This document shows, one piece after another, positions 26,050 to 34,998 of a stretch of 64,000 nucleotides of DNA. The position numbers and the translations under genes are program-made. The stretch is from Devosia ginsengisoli (GTDB lineage Bacteria > Pseudomonadota > Alphaproteobacteria > Rhizobiales > Devosiaceae): NCBI RefSeq assembly GCF_024707105.1, contig NZ_JANQAJ010000013.1, positions 186,001 through 250,000 of the forward strand, given 5' to 3'. Under the pieces are notes generated by a model. The model did not search any database. It was not told the DNA's origin and saw only the letters and a list, made by a program, of their open reading frames with translations. Within the stretch, counting starts at the first letter, position 1; each line of letters starts with the position of its first letter.

Positions 26050-27173
26050 ATGACCAAATCGCTGCTGCACAGGCTGATCGCGGGACTGCTCACCATGACA
26101 ATGGTGTTGCTGCCTGCCATTGAAGCGCAGGCCGCCTCCGCCCGTATCAAGGATATCGTGAATTTCGAGGGCGTGCGCGAGAACCAGTTGGTCGGCTATG
26201 GCCTGGTGGTCGGGCTCAACGGCACCGGCGACAGTCTCAACAACTCCCCGTTCACCAAGCAGTCCCTGCAATCCATGCTGGAGCGGCTGGGCGTCAACAC
26301 CGCCGGCGAGAATGTCCGCACCGCCAATGTGGCGGCGGTGATGGTCACCGCCAATCTGCCCCCTTCGCCACCCAGGGCTCGCGCATGGATGTGTCGGTCG
26401 CCGCACTTGGTGATGCCGATAGCCTGCAGGGCGGCACATTGCTGGTGACCCCGCTGCTCGGCGCCGATGGCGAGGTCTACGCCATCGCCCAGGGCCCGGT
26501 TTCCATCAACGGCTTCAAGGCCCAGGGCGACGCCGCCACCATCATTTCCGGCGTGCCGACCACCGGCCGCATTTCCTCCGGCGCCCTGATCGAGCGCGAG
26601 ATCGACTTCCATCTCGGCAGCCAGACCTCCTTGCGCCTGGCCCTGCGCAACCCGGACCTCACCACGGCGCGCCGCATCGCGCTGGCCGTCAACGACTTCA
26701 TCGGCGCCCCCACGGCAACGCCGGAAGACCCGGCCACGGTGCGCCTCACCCTGCCCTATGGCTTCAACGGCAATATTGTCGACCTGCTGACCGATATCGA
26801 ACAGTTGATGGTCCAGACCGACCAGACGGCCAAGATCGTCATCGACGAGAATTCCGGCATCATCGTCATGGGCAAGGATGTGCGCGTGTCGAGCGTGGCG
26901 GTGGCACAATCCAACCTCACCGTCACCATCGCCGAAAATCCCACCGTGGTTCAGCCCAATCCACTGAGCCTGGGCGTCACCGCGGTCGAGCCCAATACCA
27001 ACCTCAATGCCAACCTGTCGGAAAGCGCCCTGTCGGTCGTCAATGAATCCGTGTCGCTGCAGGAACTGGTCGATGGGCTCAATGCCCTGGGCATTTCCCC
27101 GCGCGACCTGATCGCCATTCTTCAGGCGATCAAGGCCACCGGCGCGTTGCAGGCCGAAATCGAGGTGCTGTAA
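26050..27173 (+). CDS. flgI: Flagellar P-ring protein FlgI (apparent frameshift near 26359-26363)
   Basis: FlgI forms the periplasmic P-ring around the rod. Signal peptide residues 1-30 (ending EAQAA). N-terminal [31 protein letters not shown] and the rest ([20 protein letters not shown] to the C-terminal [22 protein letters not shown]) are in two frames. One extra C in the 5-C run at 26359-26363 would give [19 protein letters not shown], the conserved family sequence, and a 374-residue protein. The track splits it into 26050-26448 and 26385-27173. First gene of an operon with the flgJ-like and flgN-like genes; a sigma-54 candidate lies upstream. Confidence 0.9.
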
Positions 27174-27493
27174 TGTTCGTCAATAACAATACGCAGCCAG
27201 GATCGACGCTTACCCCGGCCCAGATCGCCAGGGTCCGCCACCAGGCCGAAGAACTCGAAGGTGTGTTCCTCAACACGCTGACCAAGGAACTCTTCTCGTC
27301 CATCAAGACCGATGCCAGCGTCATGGGCGGCGGGTTCGGGGAAGAAACCTGGCGATCCATGCAGTCCGAACAGCTCGCCGCGACCATGGCGCAGAATGGT
27401 GGGCTGGGCATCGCCGAACAACTCCTGCCCGACCTGCTCGCCATGCAGGAAGCGGCCAATAACCAGAACATTTTGCCCGGAGCCTATAAATGA
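27173..27493 (+). CDS. FlgJ-like flagellar rod-binding protein
   Basis: 106 residues matching only the N-terminal rod-binding domain of FlgJ (QAEELEGVFLNTLTKELFSSI, GGFGEETWRSMQSEQLAATMAQ, GLGIAEQLL). The muramidase half found in gammaproteobacteria is absent. This short form, sometimes called CheL, is normal in alphaproteobacteria, where the hydrolase is separate. It caps rod assembly in the periplasm. Its ATG overlaps the flgI stop (TAATG), and its own stop overlaps the next gene. Confidence 0.88.
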   Translation: MFVNNNTQPGSTLTPAQIARVRHQAEELEGVFLNTLTKELFSSIKTDASVMGGGFGEETWRSMQSEQLAATMAQNGGLGIAEQLLPDLLAMQEAANNQNILPGAYK

Positions 27494-27957
27494 CCGCAGC
27501 CGCACGCCTCGCCGCCCTCGACAGCCTGCCGGCGGACGAACTCTGCCGCTTGGCCGAAAGCGCCCTGTCGGCACTGGTCGACGTGATGAACCAGGAAACC
27601 ACCCTGCTCCGCGCCGGCCATATGCGGCAGGCCAATGCCCTGACGCCCGAAAAGACCCGGCTGGCGCAGGACTATGTGGGCTTTGCCCGCTCGGTGCAGC
27701 GCCAGAGCCTGCGGCTGAGCACCGAAGCGCCCGCTGCCGTCGAACGGCTGCGGCTGGGCCATGAAAGCCTGGCCACCCAAATGGCCGAGAACCTGCGCGT
27801 GCTGGCCACGGCGCGCATGGTCACCGAAGACCTGCTGACCGACGTCGCCAAAATCGTCGGGCAACAGAACAAGGCAAAGACCTATGGACGCGGCGGCGCG
27901 ATCACAGCAGATGCGACAACATCGGCACGCGGCATCGCAATCAACCGCGCCCTTTGA
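27490..27957 (+). CDS. FlgN-like flagellar export chaperone
   Basis: 155 residues, predicted helical hairpin, acidic N-terminal part (ADELCRLAESALSALVDVMNQETTLLRAG) and basic, disordered C-terminus. Size, helical pattern and place after the flgJ-like gene (4 bp ATGA overlap) fit the FlgN family, cytosolic chaperones of hook-associated proteins FlgK and FlgL, which are encoded 5-9 kb away. FlgN sequences diverge strongly, so assignment rests largely on context. Confidence 0.65.
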   Translation: MTAAARLAALDSLPADELCRLAESALSALVDVMNQETTLLRAGHMRQANALTPEKTRLAQDYVGFARSVQRQSLRLSTEAPAAVERLRLGHESLATQMAENLRVLATARMVTEDLLTDVAKIVGQQNKAKTYGRGGAITADATTSARGIAINRAL

Positions 27958-28061
27958 CTTGGACTCAATTTTAACCAACTACGACGGATTGAAGTAACCG
28001 ACCCGCAATTGCGGTGTATATACGATGACGACTGGCATTCGTGTATGCACTGGACAGCGTC

Positions 28062-28400
28062 ATGATCACTGCAGTTGCGGCAGATCCAATCATCAGTAGC
28101 GGCGGCCTCGCTGGCTACCGGCAGCGCCCCACCACCGGGGAACGCAGCCTGCTGCCTGACAGCCCGCCGCCAGCGCCGAAGAATTCCGGTGCGAGCGACA
28201 ATGGCGCCTTTCCCCAGCAGGATGCGCAGGCCGAGCCTTCGCCCGAGCCGCGCCCGGATGCCGGCTCCATGTTCGCCGCTGCCGTGATCGCGGGCGCCTT
28301 GCCGCCCGTGCCGACCACGATGGAAGAGCTGATCATGCGCATCGGTTCGATCCCGATCCCGCCGGAATCCCAGGCCAGGCTCAAGGATCTCCTCGCCTAG
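28062..28400 (+). CDS. Hypothetical Pro-rich protein in flagellar cluster
   Basis: 112 residues from ATG 28062 (an in-frame GTG at 28041 is an alternative). The middle (residues 25-75) is low complexity, rich in Pro, Ala and acidic residues. The C-terminal 35 residues (PTTMEELIMRIGSIPIPPESQARLKDLLA) look like an ordered amphipathic segment. No signal or membrane helix. I do not recognise it. It sits between the flgN-like gene and flagellin 1 with its own terminator, so a small flagellar regulator or chaperone is possible (inference). Confidence 0.55.
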   Translation: MITAVAADPIISSGGLAGYRQRPTTGERSLLPDSPPPAPKNSGASDNGAFPQQDAQAEPSPEPRPDAGSMFAAAVIAGALPPVPTTMEELIMRIGSIPIPPESQARLKDLLA

Positions 28401-28403
28401 GTT

Positions 28404-28489
28404 AATACAGCATCACCAGCCATTGTGCTGCATATGGTCACGAGCCCCGGATTTCCGGGGCTTTTTTCTTCGCGCCAATACAGCATCAC
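28404..28489. repeat. 13-bp direct repeat flanking a terminator
   Basis: AATACAGCATCAC occurs at 28404-28416 and again at 28477-28489, 73 bp apart, on either side of the terminator at 28443. It may reflect a small duplication or a regulator binding site upstream of flagellin 1. Confidence 0.5.
28443..28470 (+). terminator. Terminator upstream of flagellin 1
   Basis: 8 bp stem AGCCCCGG / CCGGGGCT with ATTT loop and a six-T tract. Ends the preceding hypothetical gene. Confidence 0.88.
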
Positions 28490-28610
28490 GCGCAATTTGC
28501 CTAAATATTCGTCACCCGCTTAATGCTTCTTTAGAGGCTGCCGGATGAGGATCGGCTTGCCTCAGGAGAGGCGTGTTAGTTTGCGTAATCCTAGAAAAGG
28601 ACTTAGTAGC

Positions 28611-30074
28611 ATGGGTGATATCTCCCTCTCGAAAGCCGTTCGCTCGAACCTGCTTTCCCTCCAGAACACCGCCAACCTGATGGCCCAGACGCAGGAGCGT
28701 CTCGCTACCGGTAACAAGGTGAACTCGGCTCTCGACAACCCCACCAACTTCTTCACTGCTGCCGGCCTCAACAGCCGCGCCGGCGACCTGAACCAGCTGA
28801 TGGACTCGATGGCTAACGGCATCCAGACCCTGAAAGCCGCCGATAATGGCCTGACCTCGATCACCAAGACCCTGGAATCCATGCAGTCGACGCTGCGCCA
28901 GGCCCGTCAGGACAAGTCGTTCCAGACCTCGTCCTACACCATTGCTCTGGGTGACACCCCGGCCGGCACGGAAGTCATGTCGTTCAGCGGCGGCGCGATC
29001 GGCGAAACAGCGCTCGACCTGAATCTCACCAAGACCATCAATGTGGCCGATGCCGCTTCGACCACGAGTACGGTCGACAGCCTGACCCGCGACAGCACGC
29101 TTGACGACGCCGGCTTCACCGCCGCCGGCACCTTCACTGTCAGCAATGGCACCCAGACCGCCACCTTCACCATCGCCGATGAAGAAGTTGACACCGTGGG
29201 CGCCCTTATCGACGCAGTCAACGGAACCGCGGGCCTGAACATCACGGCCAGCCTCACCGAAGACGGCGAAATCGCCTTTACGGCTGCCAACAACACCACG
29301 GGCATCACCATCGGCGGCACCGCCACCGGCGGCATTACCGGCGTGACCACCCAGGCAGTGCCGACCCCAGTGGACGGTTTTGTTGCCAAGACCGTCGATG
29401 AACTCGTGAAAGAGGTCAACGACAAGGCCGGCCCGTTTGCGGGGAATATCCGTGCGTCCAACGACAACGGCAAGCTCCGCATCGAGAACCTGTCGACCCA
29501 GGATCTGGACGTTGCGACGCCGACCGGCGTGACCGGTGAGACTACCATTACCGGCAACACCGTCCGTGCCGACCTGGCCAGCCAGTATAACGAACTGCGT
29601 GATCAGCTCGACAAGCTGGCTGACGATGCCTCGTTCAACGGTATCAACCTGCTGCGCGGCGACAAGCTGACCATCACCTTCAACGAGACCGGTACCTCGT
29701 CGATCGACATCAACACCAAGGGCGAAGAGGCCATCAACTCGGCCAACCTCGGTGTCGAGACCTGGATGGAAGCATCGACCCTGGACAGCGACAGCAACAT
29801 CGACGCCGAACTGGCCAAGCTGAAGCTCGCTCTCAACGATGTCCGTTCGCAGTCGTCGGCTTTCGGCTCGAACCTGTCGATCGTGCAGAACCGTCAGGAC
29901 TTCACCAAGAACATGATCAATACGCTGCAGACCGGCGCCGCCAATCTGACGCTGGCTGACATGAACGAGGAAGCCGCCAACCTGCTGGCCCTGCAGACCC
30001 GCCAGTCGCTGTCGAGCTCCTCGCTCTCGCTGGCTTCGCAGGCCGACCAGTCGGTCCTCCAGCTGATCCGTTAA
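28611..30074 (+). CDS. Flagellin 1
   Basis: 487 residues. Filament subunit exported by the flagellar secretion system. The start ATG 28611 gives MGDISLSKAVRSNLLSLQNT; the track's longer N-terminus lacks support and AAAAGG precedes this ATG. N-terminal D0/D1 helices (TQERLATGNKVNSALDNPTNFF) and C-terminal D1/D0 helices (FTKNMINTLQTGAANLTLAD, ending ADQSVLQLIR) are intact. The central 130-300 region is a Thr/Ala-rich surface domain. Both ends are nearly identical to flagellin 2, and the centres differ. Own terminator downstream; flbT and flaF lie after flagellin 2. Confidence 0.95.
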   Translation: MGDISLSKAVRSNLLSLQNTANLMAQTQERLATGNKVNSALDNPTNFFTAAGLNSRAGDLNQLMDSMANGIQTLKAADNGLTSITKTLESMQSTLRQARQDKSFQTSSYTIALGDTPAGTEVMSFSGGAIGETALDLNLTKTINVADAASTTSTVDSLTRDSTLDDAGFTAAGTFTVSNGTQTATFTIADEEVDTVGALIDAVNGTAGLNITASLTEDGEIAFTAANNTTGITIGGTATGGITGVTTQAVPTPVDGFVAKTVDELVKEVNDKAGPFAGNIRASNDNGKLRIENLSTQDLDVATPTGVTGETTITGNTVRADLASQYNELRDQLDKLADDASFNGINLLRGDKLTITFNETGTSSIDINTKGEEAINSANLGVETWMEASTLDSDSNIDAELAKLKLALNDVRSQSSAFGSNLSIVQNRQDFTKNMINTLQTGAANLTLADMNEEAANLLALQTRQSLSSSSLSLASQADQSVLQLIR

Positions 30075-30097
30075 TCGGTTCTTCTCATCGCAATTGG

Positions 30098-30124
30098 AAA
30101 GGCGGGCTCCGGCCCGCCTTTTTT
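30098..30124 (+). terminator. Terminator after flagellin 1
   Basis: Stem AAAGGCGGGC / GCCCGCCTTTT with a TCCG loop and T-run. Strong intrinsic terminator. Confidence 0.9.
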
Positions 30125-30201
30125 CGTTTGTGCCCCCCTCTTTGCGAGGCGCGGCACAAGCCGGCGCCGCAACATGGTTACCATCATGCCAACAAGCATG
30201 G

Positions 30202-30216
30202 TTAACGCCACATTAG
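30202..30216. promoter_or_regulatory. CtrA-like box upstream of flagellin 2
   Basis: TTAACGCCACATTAG: TTAA-N7-TTAA with one mismatch, about 80 bp before the flagellin 2 ATG. Low confidence by itself. Confidence 0.3.
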
Positions 30217-30293
30217 GATTCTGTGCGCTAAAAGTGATGCAACCTCAAGGAGAGGCATGAGCCGACGATCGGCGCCGTAGTGAAGGAAGCACA

Positions 30294-32070
30294 ATGTCCG
30301 ATATCTCTCTCTCGAAAGCCGTTCGGTCGAACCTGCTTTCGCTGCAGAACACCGCCACCATGATGGCCAGGACACAGGAACGCCTGTCCACCGGCAACAA
30401 GGTGAACTCGGCTCTCGACAATCCGACCAATTTCTTCACGGCCTCCTCGCTCAATGCCCGCGCCGGCGACCTGAACTCGCTGATGGACTCCATGGCCAAC
30501 GGCATCCAGACGCTCGAAGCGGCGGATAACGGCCTGACCTCGATCACCAAGACGCTGGAATCGATGCAGTCCACCCTGCGCCAGGCGCGGCAGGACAAGA
30601 GCTTCCAGACCGATTCCTTCTCGCTCGACCCTGAAAACATCGGCGTGGGCCTGGCTCGTACGCTCGACTTCACCAACGGGGCCTTCGAGACCCCCGGCAG
30701 CATCAACCTGCACAAGAATGTCATCGTGGGGCAGAACGGCTTCGTCAATGGCGGCACGGCCGGCAAGGCCGGTACGCTGGAGATCGAAACCCCCAGCCTC
30801 AATGGCGGCACGGCCATCACCGTGGCCTTCACCGCCGCCGATACGGTCGAGACCTTCGCGGCCAAGATCAATGCCCACATCTCCACCCTGAGCGATGGCG
30901 GCGGCGTGACAGCCCGCGCGGTGAACGGTCAGCTCGAAATTGCCAGCGCCAAGGCGGAACCCGTCACACTGGCCGGCACGGAACTCGAATATGTCGGCCT
31001 CGGCGGCGCGGACGAAGCAGCCACCCCGGCAACCCGCAATGGCTCTGCAGCCGTGGCGGCCGGCGCCATCGGCGCCTTCTCCTTCACCATCAACGGACTG
31101 ACAGTCAATGTCGGTGCCGTCAACAACGTCGCGGCGACGGACAATGCCGACGCCATCGTCGATTACATCAACAACTCCTCCGCCGCCCAGGCCGCAGGTG
31201 TGGTGGCCAGCAACAATGCCGGCGTCATCGAGCTCGAAAATGCTGATGGCAAGAACTTCACGGTGAACGGCACCGGCCTCACCACGCTCAATATCGCGGC
31301 CGGCGCCACGACGGATGGTATTCCAGCCTCCGGCACGGCCGTCCCGACAGTCCAGGCCTTTGCGGTCAAGACCGTGGATGAGCTGGTGCGCGAGATCAAC
31401 CGAGACCTCCGAGCTCAAGACCAAGATCCGCGCCAGCAACGACAATGGCAAGCTGCGCATCGAGAACCTGTCCACCCAGGAACTCGATATCGCCGGCGTC
31501 ACCTCCTCGGGTATCGTCGATGGCACCTCGTTCGGTGCAGCCAAGATTGACGGAAACTCCGTGCGTGGGGACCTCGCCGAGCAGTTCAACGAGTTGCGCG
31601 ACCAGCTCGACAAGCTGGCCGACGACGCCTCGTTCAACGGTATCAACCTGCTGCGCGGCGACAACCTCAAGATCACCTTCAACGAAAACGGCACGTCTTC
31701 GATCGACATCCAGACCAAGAATGGCGATGCTTTGAGCGCCGCCAATCTCGGCCTGTACGACCTGATCGCGAAGAATCTCGATGCGGATGCCGACATCGAC
31801 ACCCTGCTCGGCGAAGTGAAGATGGCCCTGGCCAACGTGCGCTCCCAGGCCTCGTCCTTCGGCTACAATCTGTCGATCGTGCAGAACCGCCAGAACTTCA
31901 CCAAGGAAATGGTCAACACGCTGCAGACCGGCGCCGCCAACCTGACGCTGGCCGACATGAATGAGGAAGCCGCCAACCTGCTGGCCCTGCAGACCCGCCA
32001 GTCGCTCAGCTCCTCCTCGCTGTCGCTGGCTTCGCAGGCCGATCAGTCGGTTCTCCAGCTTCTCCAGTAA
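30294..32070 (+). CDS. Flagellin 2 (apparent frameshift near 31400)
   Basis: About 591 residues if corrected, roughly 100 longer than flagellin 1 because of a bigger variable centre. The N-terminal MSDISLSKAVRSNLLSLQNT and all of the C-terminal D1/D0 region are present but in two frames. Removing one C at 31400-31401 restores VDELVREINETSELKTKIRASNDNGKL, parallel to flagellin 1. Total length is one more than a multiple of three. If the shift were real, the product would end soon after residue 415 and lack the C-terminal helices needed for polymerisation. Ribosome site GAAGGA before ATG 30294. A terminator follows. Confidence 0.9.
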
Positions 32071-32096
32071 ACGCTCCGTTCAGGACGATCATCGCA

Positions 32097-32130
32097 TCAA
32101 GGCGGGCCTCGGCCCGCCTTGATTGTTTTC
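32097..32130 (+). terminator. Terminator after flagellin 2
   Basis: Stem TCAAGGCGGGCC / GGCCCGCCTTGA followed by TTGTTTTC. Confidence 0.88.
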
Positions 32131-32187
32131 GCCATGATCGCAAGCTAGACCTGACGGTGACATATTCGAGTCGCGGAGGCTGGTTGA

Positions 32188-32583
32188 ATGGCGCTCAAGG
32201 TGGAGCTCAAGCCGGGCGAAAAGCTGCTGGTGGGCAACTGCATCATCACCAATTCCGATCAGCGGACGCGCCTGTTCATCGATGGCCGCGCGCCGATCCT
32301 GCGGGAAAAGGACATCCTGACCGCCGAAACGGCCAATACCCCGGCCAAGCGCATCTATCTAGCGGTGCAGTTGATGTATATCGGGGATGATATCGGGCTG
32401 ACGCGGGACCAATATTTTTCGCTGGTCAACGAGTTCCTCGAAGCCGTCCCGTCATCCACAGAAATAGTAAACCAAATCAACAACGAGATATTAACCGGGC
32501 AACTGTACAAGGCTCTGAAGGCTGCTCAACGCCTCATCGAGTACGAACAGGATCTCTTTTCCAATGCATCAACAGGGCGCTAG
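32188..32583 (+). CDS. flbT: Flagellin mRNA regulator FlbT
   Basis: 131 residues. FlbT is an alphaproteobacterial post-transcriptional regulator that binds the 5' untranslated region of flagellin mRNA and ties its stability to assembly. Family sequence is clear: MALKVELKPGEKLLVGNCII, NSDQRTRLFIDGRAPILREKD and QLYKALKAAQRLIEYEQ. Its 3' end overlaps flaF by 20 bp, so the two are coupled. Placed directly after the two flagellins it is expected to control. Confidence 0.95.
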   Translation: MALKVELKPGEKLLVGNCIITNSDQRTRLFIDGRAPILREKDILTAETANTPAKRIYLAVQLMYIGDDIGLTRDQYFSLVNEFLEAVPSSTEIVNQINNEILTGQLYKALKAAQRLIEYEQDLFSNASTGR

Positions 32584-32935
32584 TGCGTACCAGCAGACCG
32601 CCAAGGTCGTCGAATCGTCCCGCGAGCGCGAATCCGCGCTGCTGATGAAGGCGGCGGCCGGCCTGCAGAAGATCAAGGATGAGTGGCCCGACAGCTACGA
32701 CAGCCTGAAGCCCGCCCTGACGTTCAATCGCAAGCTGTGGACCATTTTCATGGCCTCGGTGACCAAGGACGACAGCCCCCTGCCCCATGATGTGCGCCAG
32801 AATATCGCCAATCTGGGCATGTTCATCATGAACCAGACCCGCGACATCCTGCTCGACGTCAATCCCCAGCCCCAGCAGCTCGACGTGCTGGTGCGGCTCA
32901 ACCGCCAGATCGCCGCCGGCCTGCGCGGCATGTAA
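32564..32935 (+). CDS. flaF: Flagellar biosynthesis regulator FlaF
   Basis: 123 residues. FlaF promotes flagellin translation or secretion in opposition to FlbT in Caulobacter. It carries the family sequence AYQQTAKVVESSRERESALLMKAA and the C-terminal LGMFIMNQTRDILLD...LVRLNRQIAAGLRGM. It starts inside the flbT 3' end. A bidirectional terminator separates it from convergent flgL. Confidence 0.93.
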   Translation: MHQQGASAYQQTAKVVESSRERESALLMKAAAGLQKIKDEWPDSYDSLKPALTFNRKLWTIFMASVTKDDSPLPHDVRQNIANLGMFIMNQTRDILLDVNPQPQQLDVLVRLNRQIAAGLRGM

Positions 32936-32951
32936 TTCGGCATCAATGCCT

Positions 32952-32986
32952 GCAAAAAAGCCCCTCGCAGTGCGAGGGGCTTTTGC
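32952..32986. terminator. Bidirectional terminator between flaF and flgL
   Basis: Long stem GCAAAAAAGCCCCTCGCA / TGCGAGGGGCTTTTGC with A- and T-rich flanks, serving both convergent transcripts. Confidence 0.92.
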
Positions 32987-33006
32987 ATTTTGGCGGGATG
33001 GTTCGG

Positions 33007-34960
33007 CTAGATGAAGTTCACCAGGCTGAGCTTGCTGACCATCGAGGTCGTCTGGTAGCTCGCCTGCAGGCGCGTCTGCAGCGCCAGGATTTCCATGGCC
33101 ACATCTTCCTTGCTCACCGTTTCGATATCGCTGAGCAGGTTGTCAAGCTGGGCCTTGTAATTGGTGTGGCGCTCGGCCGAATTATTGTTGGCAATCTGCG
33201 CCACGGCCAGTTCCATCGTCAGGATTTCGATGGAGCCACGTTCCGAATTGTGTGACTCCGACATTTCCGATTGCTGGCGCAACGCCATGGCATCGAAACG
33301 GGCCAGCGCATTCGGATCGCCGTCCGGATAGGTCTCGACCGACATGGCACCGAGCGTGCGGATCATACGCAGAAAACCGGATTCATTGGCTTCAAGACCG
33401 TAGGCGACCCGACTGGAATCATCGACCTGGGCGGTCACGCTCTGACGCGGATTGCCTTCGGCAAGCATGGCGGTCTGCGTCAGGGCCAGTTCCAGGCCCT
33501 TGGCGAAGTTTGCCGCATTTTCGTCGGCGCTGCCGCCAATGCTGAACTGGCCGGCCATGGCCTTGCCGGTCACCGCGGTCAGTTGAACCGTGCGCGTCGT
33601 GCCATCGGGCTCCCGAAGGGTGACGCTGACCACTTCATTGGGCGTCAGCGTGGCCGAGAAAGCGACATTGACGCTGCTGGGATCGGCGCCGGTATAGGTG
33701 GTGTCGATATTGGCCGTGTCGGCCGAGACGCCGATGATCTGGAAACCATGCGCCGCCGAAACCGGCGACTTTTCCTGCAGGGTCACGACGCCGCCCGCCG
33801 TATCGATGCCCAGCCGCCCCAGCCCTTCGGCCGCGACGGCCGGTGACTGGCCGCGATACCATAGCACGGTATCGGCATCGGTGGCCACCTTGAGCGCCGT
33901 CGCGGTCGCCGGATCGCCATCGACGCGCAGGGCCGGCTCGCCCGGACCATTGAAGAACATTTCCGCCGCCGCGAAGGTGGACGCTGCTTCCAGATCGGAC
34001 CCCGCCGCCGCCTCGAGACTCGTCTGCAAGGCAGCTTGGAAGTTGGTCGCGGTAACGGCCGGATCGGCGGGAACAGCGGGGGCCGACAGTGCCGGGATCG
34101 ACCACGAACTGGCCGGGACCGGCAGGTCCGTCCTCGGGTGCGATCGCCGTCAGCGTGATCTGGGTATCGCGACCATCGGGCAGTTGCAGCCCCAGAGTAA
34201 TGGTCTGGCCGGGCAACATCTGCGCGGCGGGCGGCGCTTCGAAGGTGATGGTATTGGTATTGCCCGGCTGCGGCACGGCGGCCGGTGACGGCGCCACGCT
34301 ACCGACATTGACGGAGGCCAGCGGGGCGGTGCTGGTCACGCGCAGCAGCTTGAAGCCGAACGGGTGAATACCATCCTCGGTCAGGCTGACGGAATTGGGG
34401 GTCGGCTGATCCAGCACCAGGCGCCCGAGGCCATCGGCGCCGGCATCGGCGGCCTTGCGCTCGCCCACCACGGTCTTGAAGCCATCCTTGCCGCCGATGC
34501 CTTCGAGCAGGCTGTTGGTATCGGGCAGCGGGGCGCTGTCGGTATTGGCGCCGCCGAACAGATAGCGGCCTGCGACATCGGCATTGAGCAGGGTCACCAG
34601 CTCGTCGAACCGCGCCTTGGACAGGCCTGGCAGGGTAGCCATATTGATATTGTTGGTGCCGTATTGCCCCTGCACCGCCGAATTGCGCGTTTCCGCTTCC
34701 ATGGCATCGAGGCGCGTCATGGTCTTGTCGAGGAAGCTCAGCCGCAGGTTGACCGTGTCGATATTGGCCGAGAAGCCCTCGATCTTGCTCAGACGCGCCC
34801 GCACCGACAGCGACATGGGCAGGTCGCGCCCCATTTCGGAGAGCTTGGAGGCTTTCTCGCCGGTACCCAACTGCATCTGCAGCGTGGCAAAGCGATCCTG
34901 CATCTTCGAGATGACGCCGAATCCGGTCTGCAGCGGAAACATCGACTTGTTGACGATCAT
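33007..34960 (-). CDS. flgL: Hook-filament junction protein FlgL (apparent frameshift near 34078-34082)
   Basis: FlgL is the second junction protein between hook and filament. The N-terminal MIVNKSMFPLQTGFGVISKMQ with flagellin-like helix LGTGEKASKLSEMGRDLPMS and the C-terminal helix (EKDVAMEILALQTRLQAS-type, ending SMVSKLSLVNFI) are in two frames. The 5-G run at 34078-34082 marks the switch (one base too many, or two missing). Total 1954 nt is one over a multiple of three; the corrected length is about 650 residues, long for FlgL because of a large central insertion. Third gene of flgE-flgK-flgL. The track shows it as 33635-34960 and 33007-34029. Confidence 0.88.
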
Positions 34961-34998
34961 CCTACTCTACTCCTTCACGACCGCGCCCAAGGACCAAC

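Noticed and set aside
28540-28610. Sigma-54 promoter for flagellin 1
   Set aside because: GG and GC dinucleotides are present but not at -24/-12 spacing, and no TGGCA is found.
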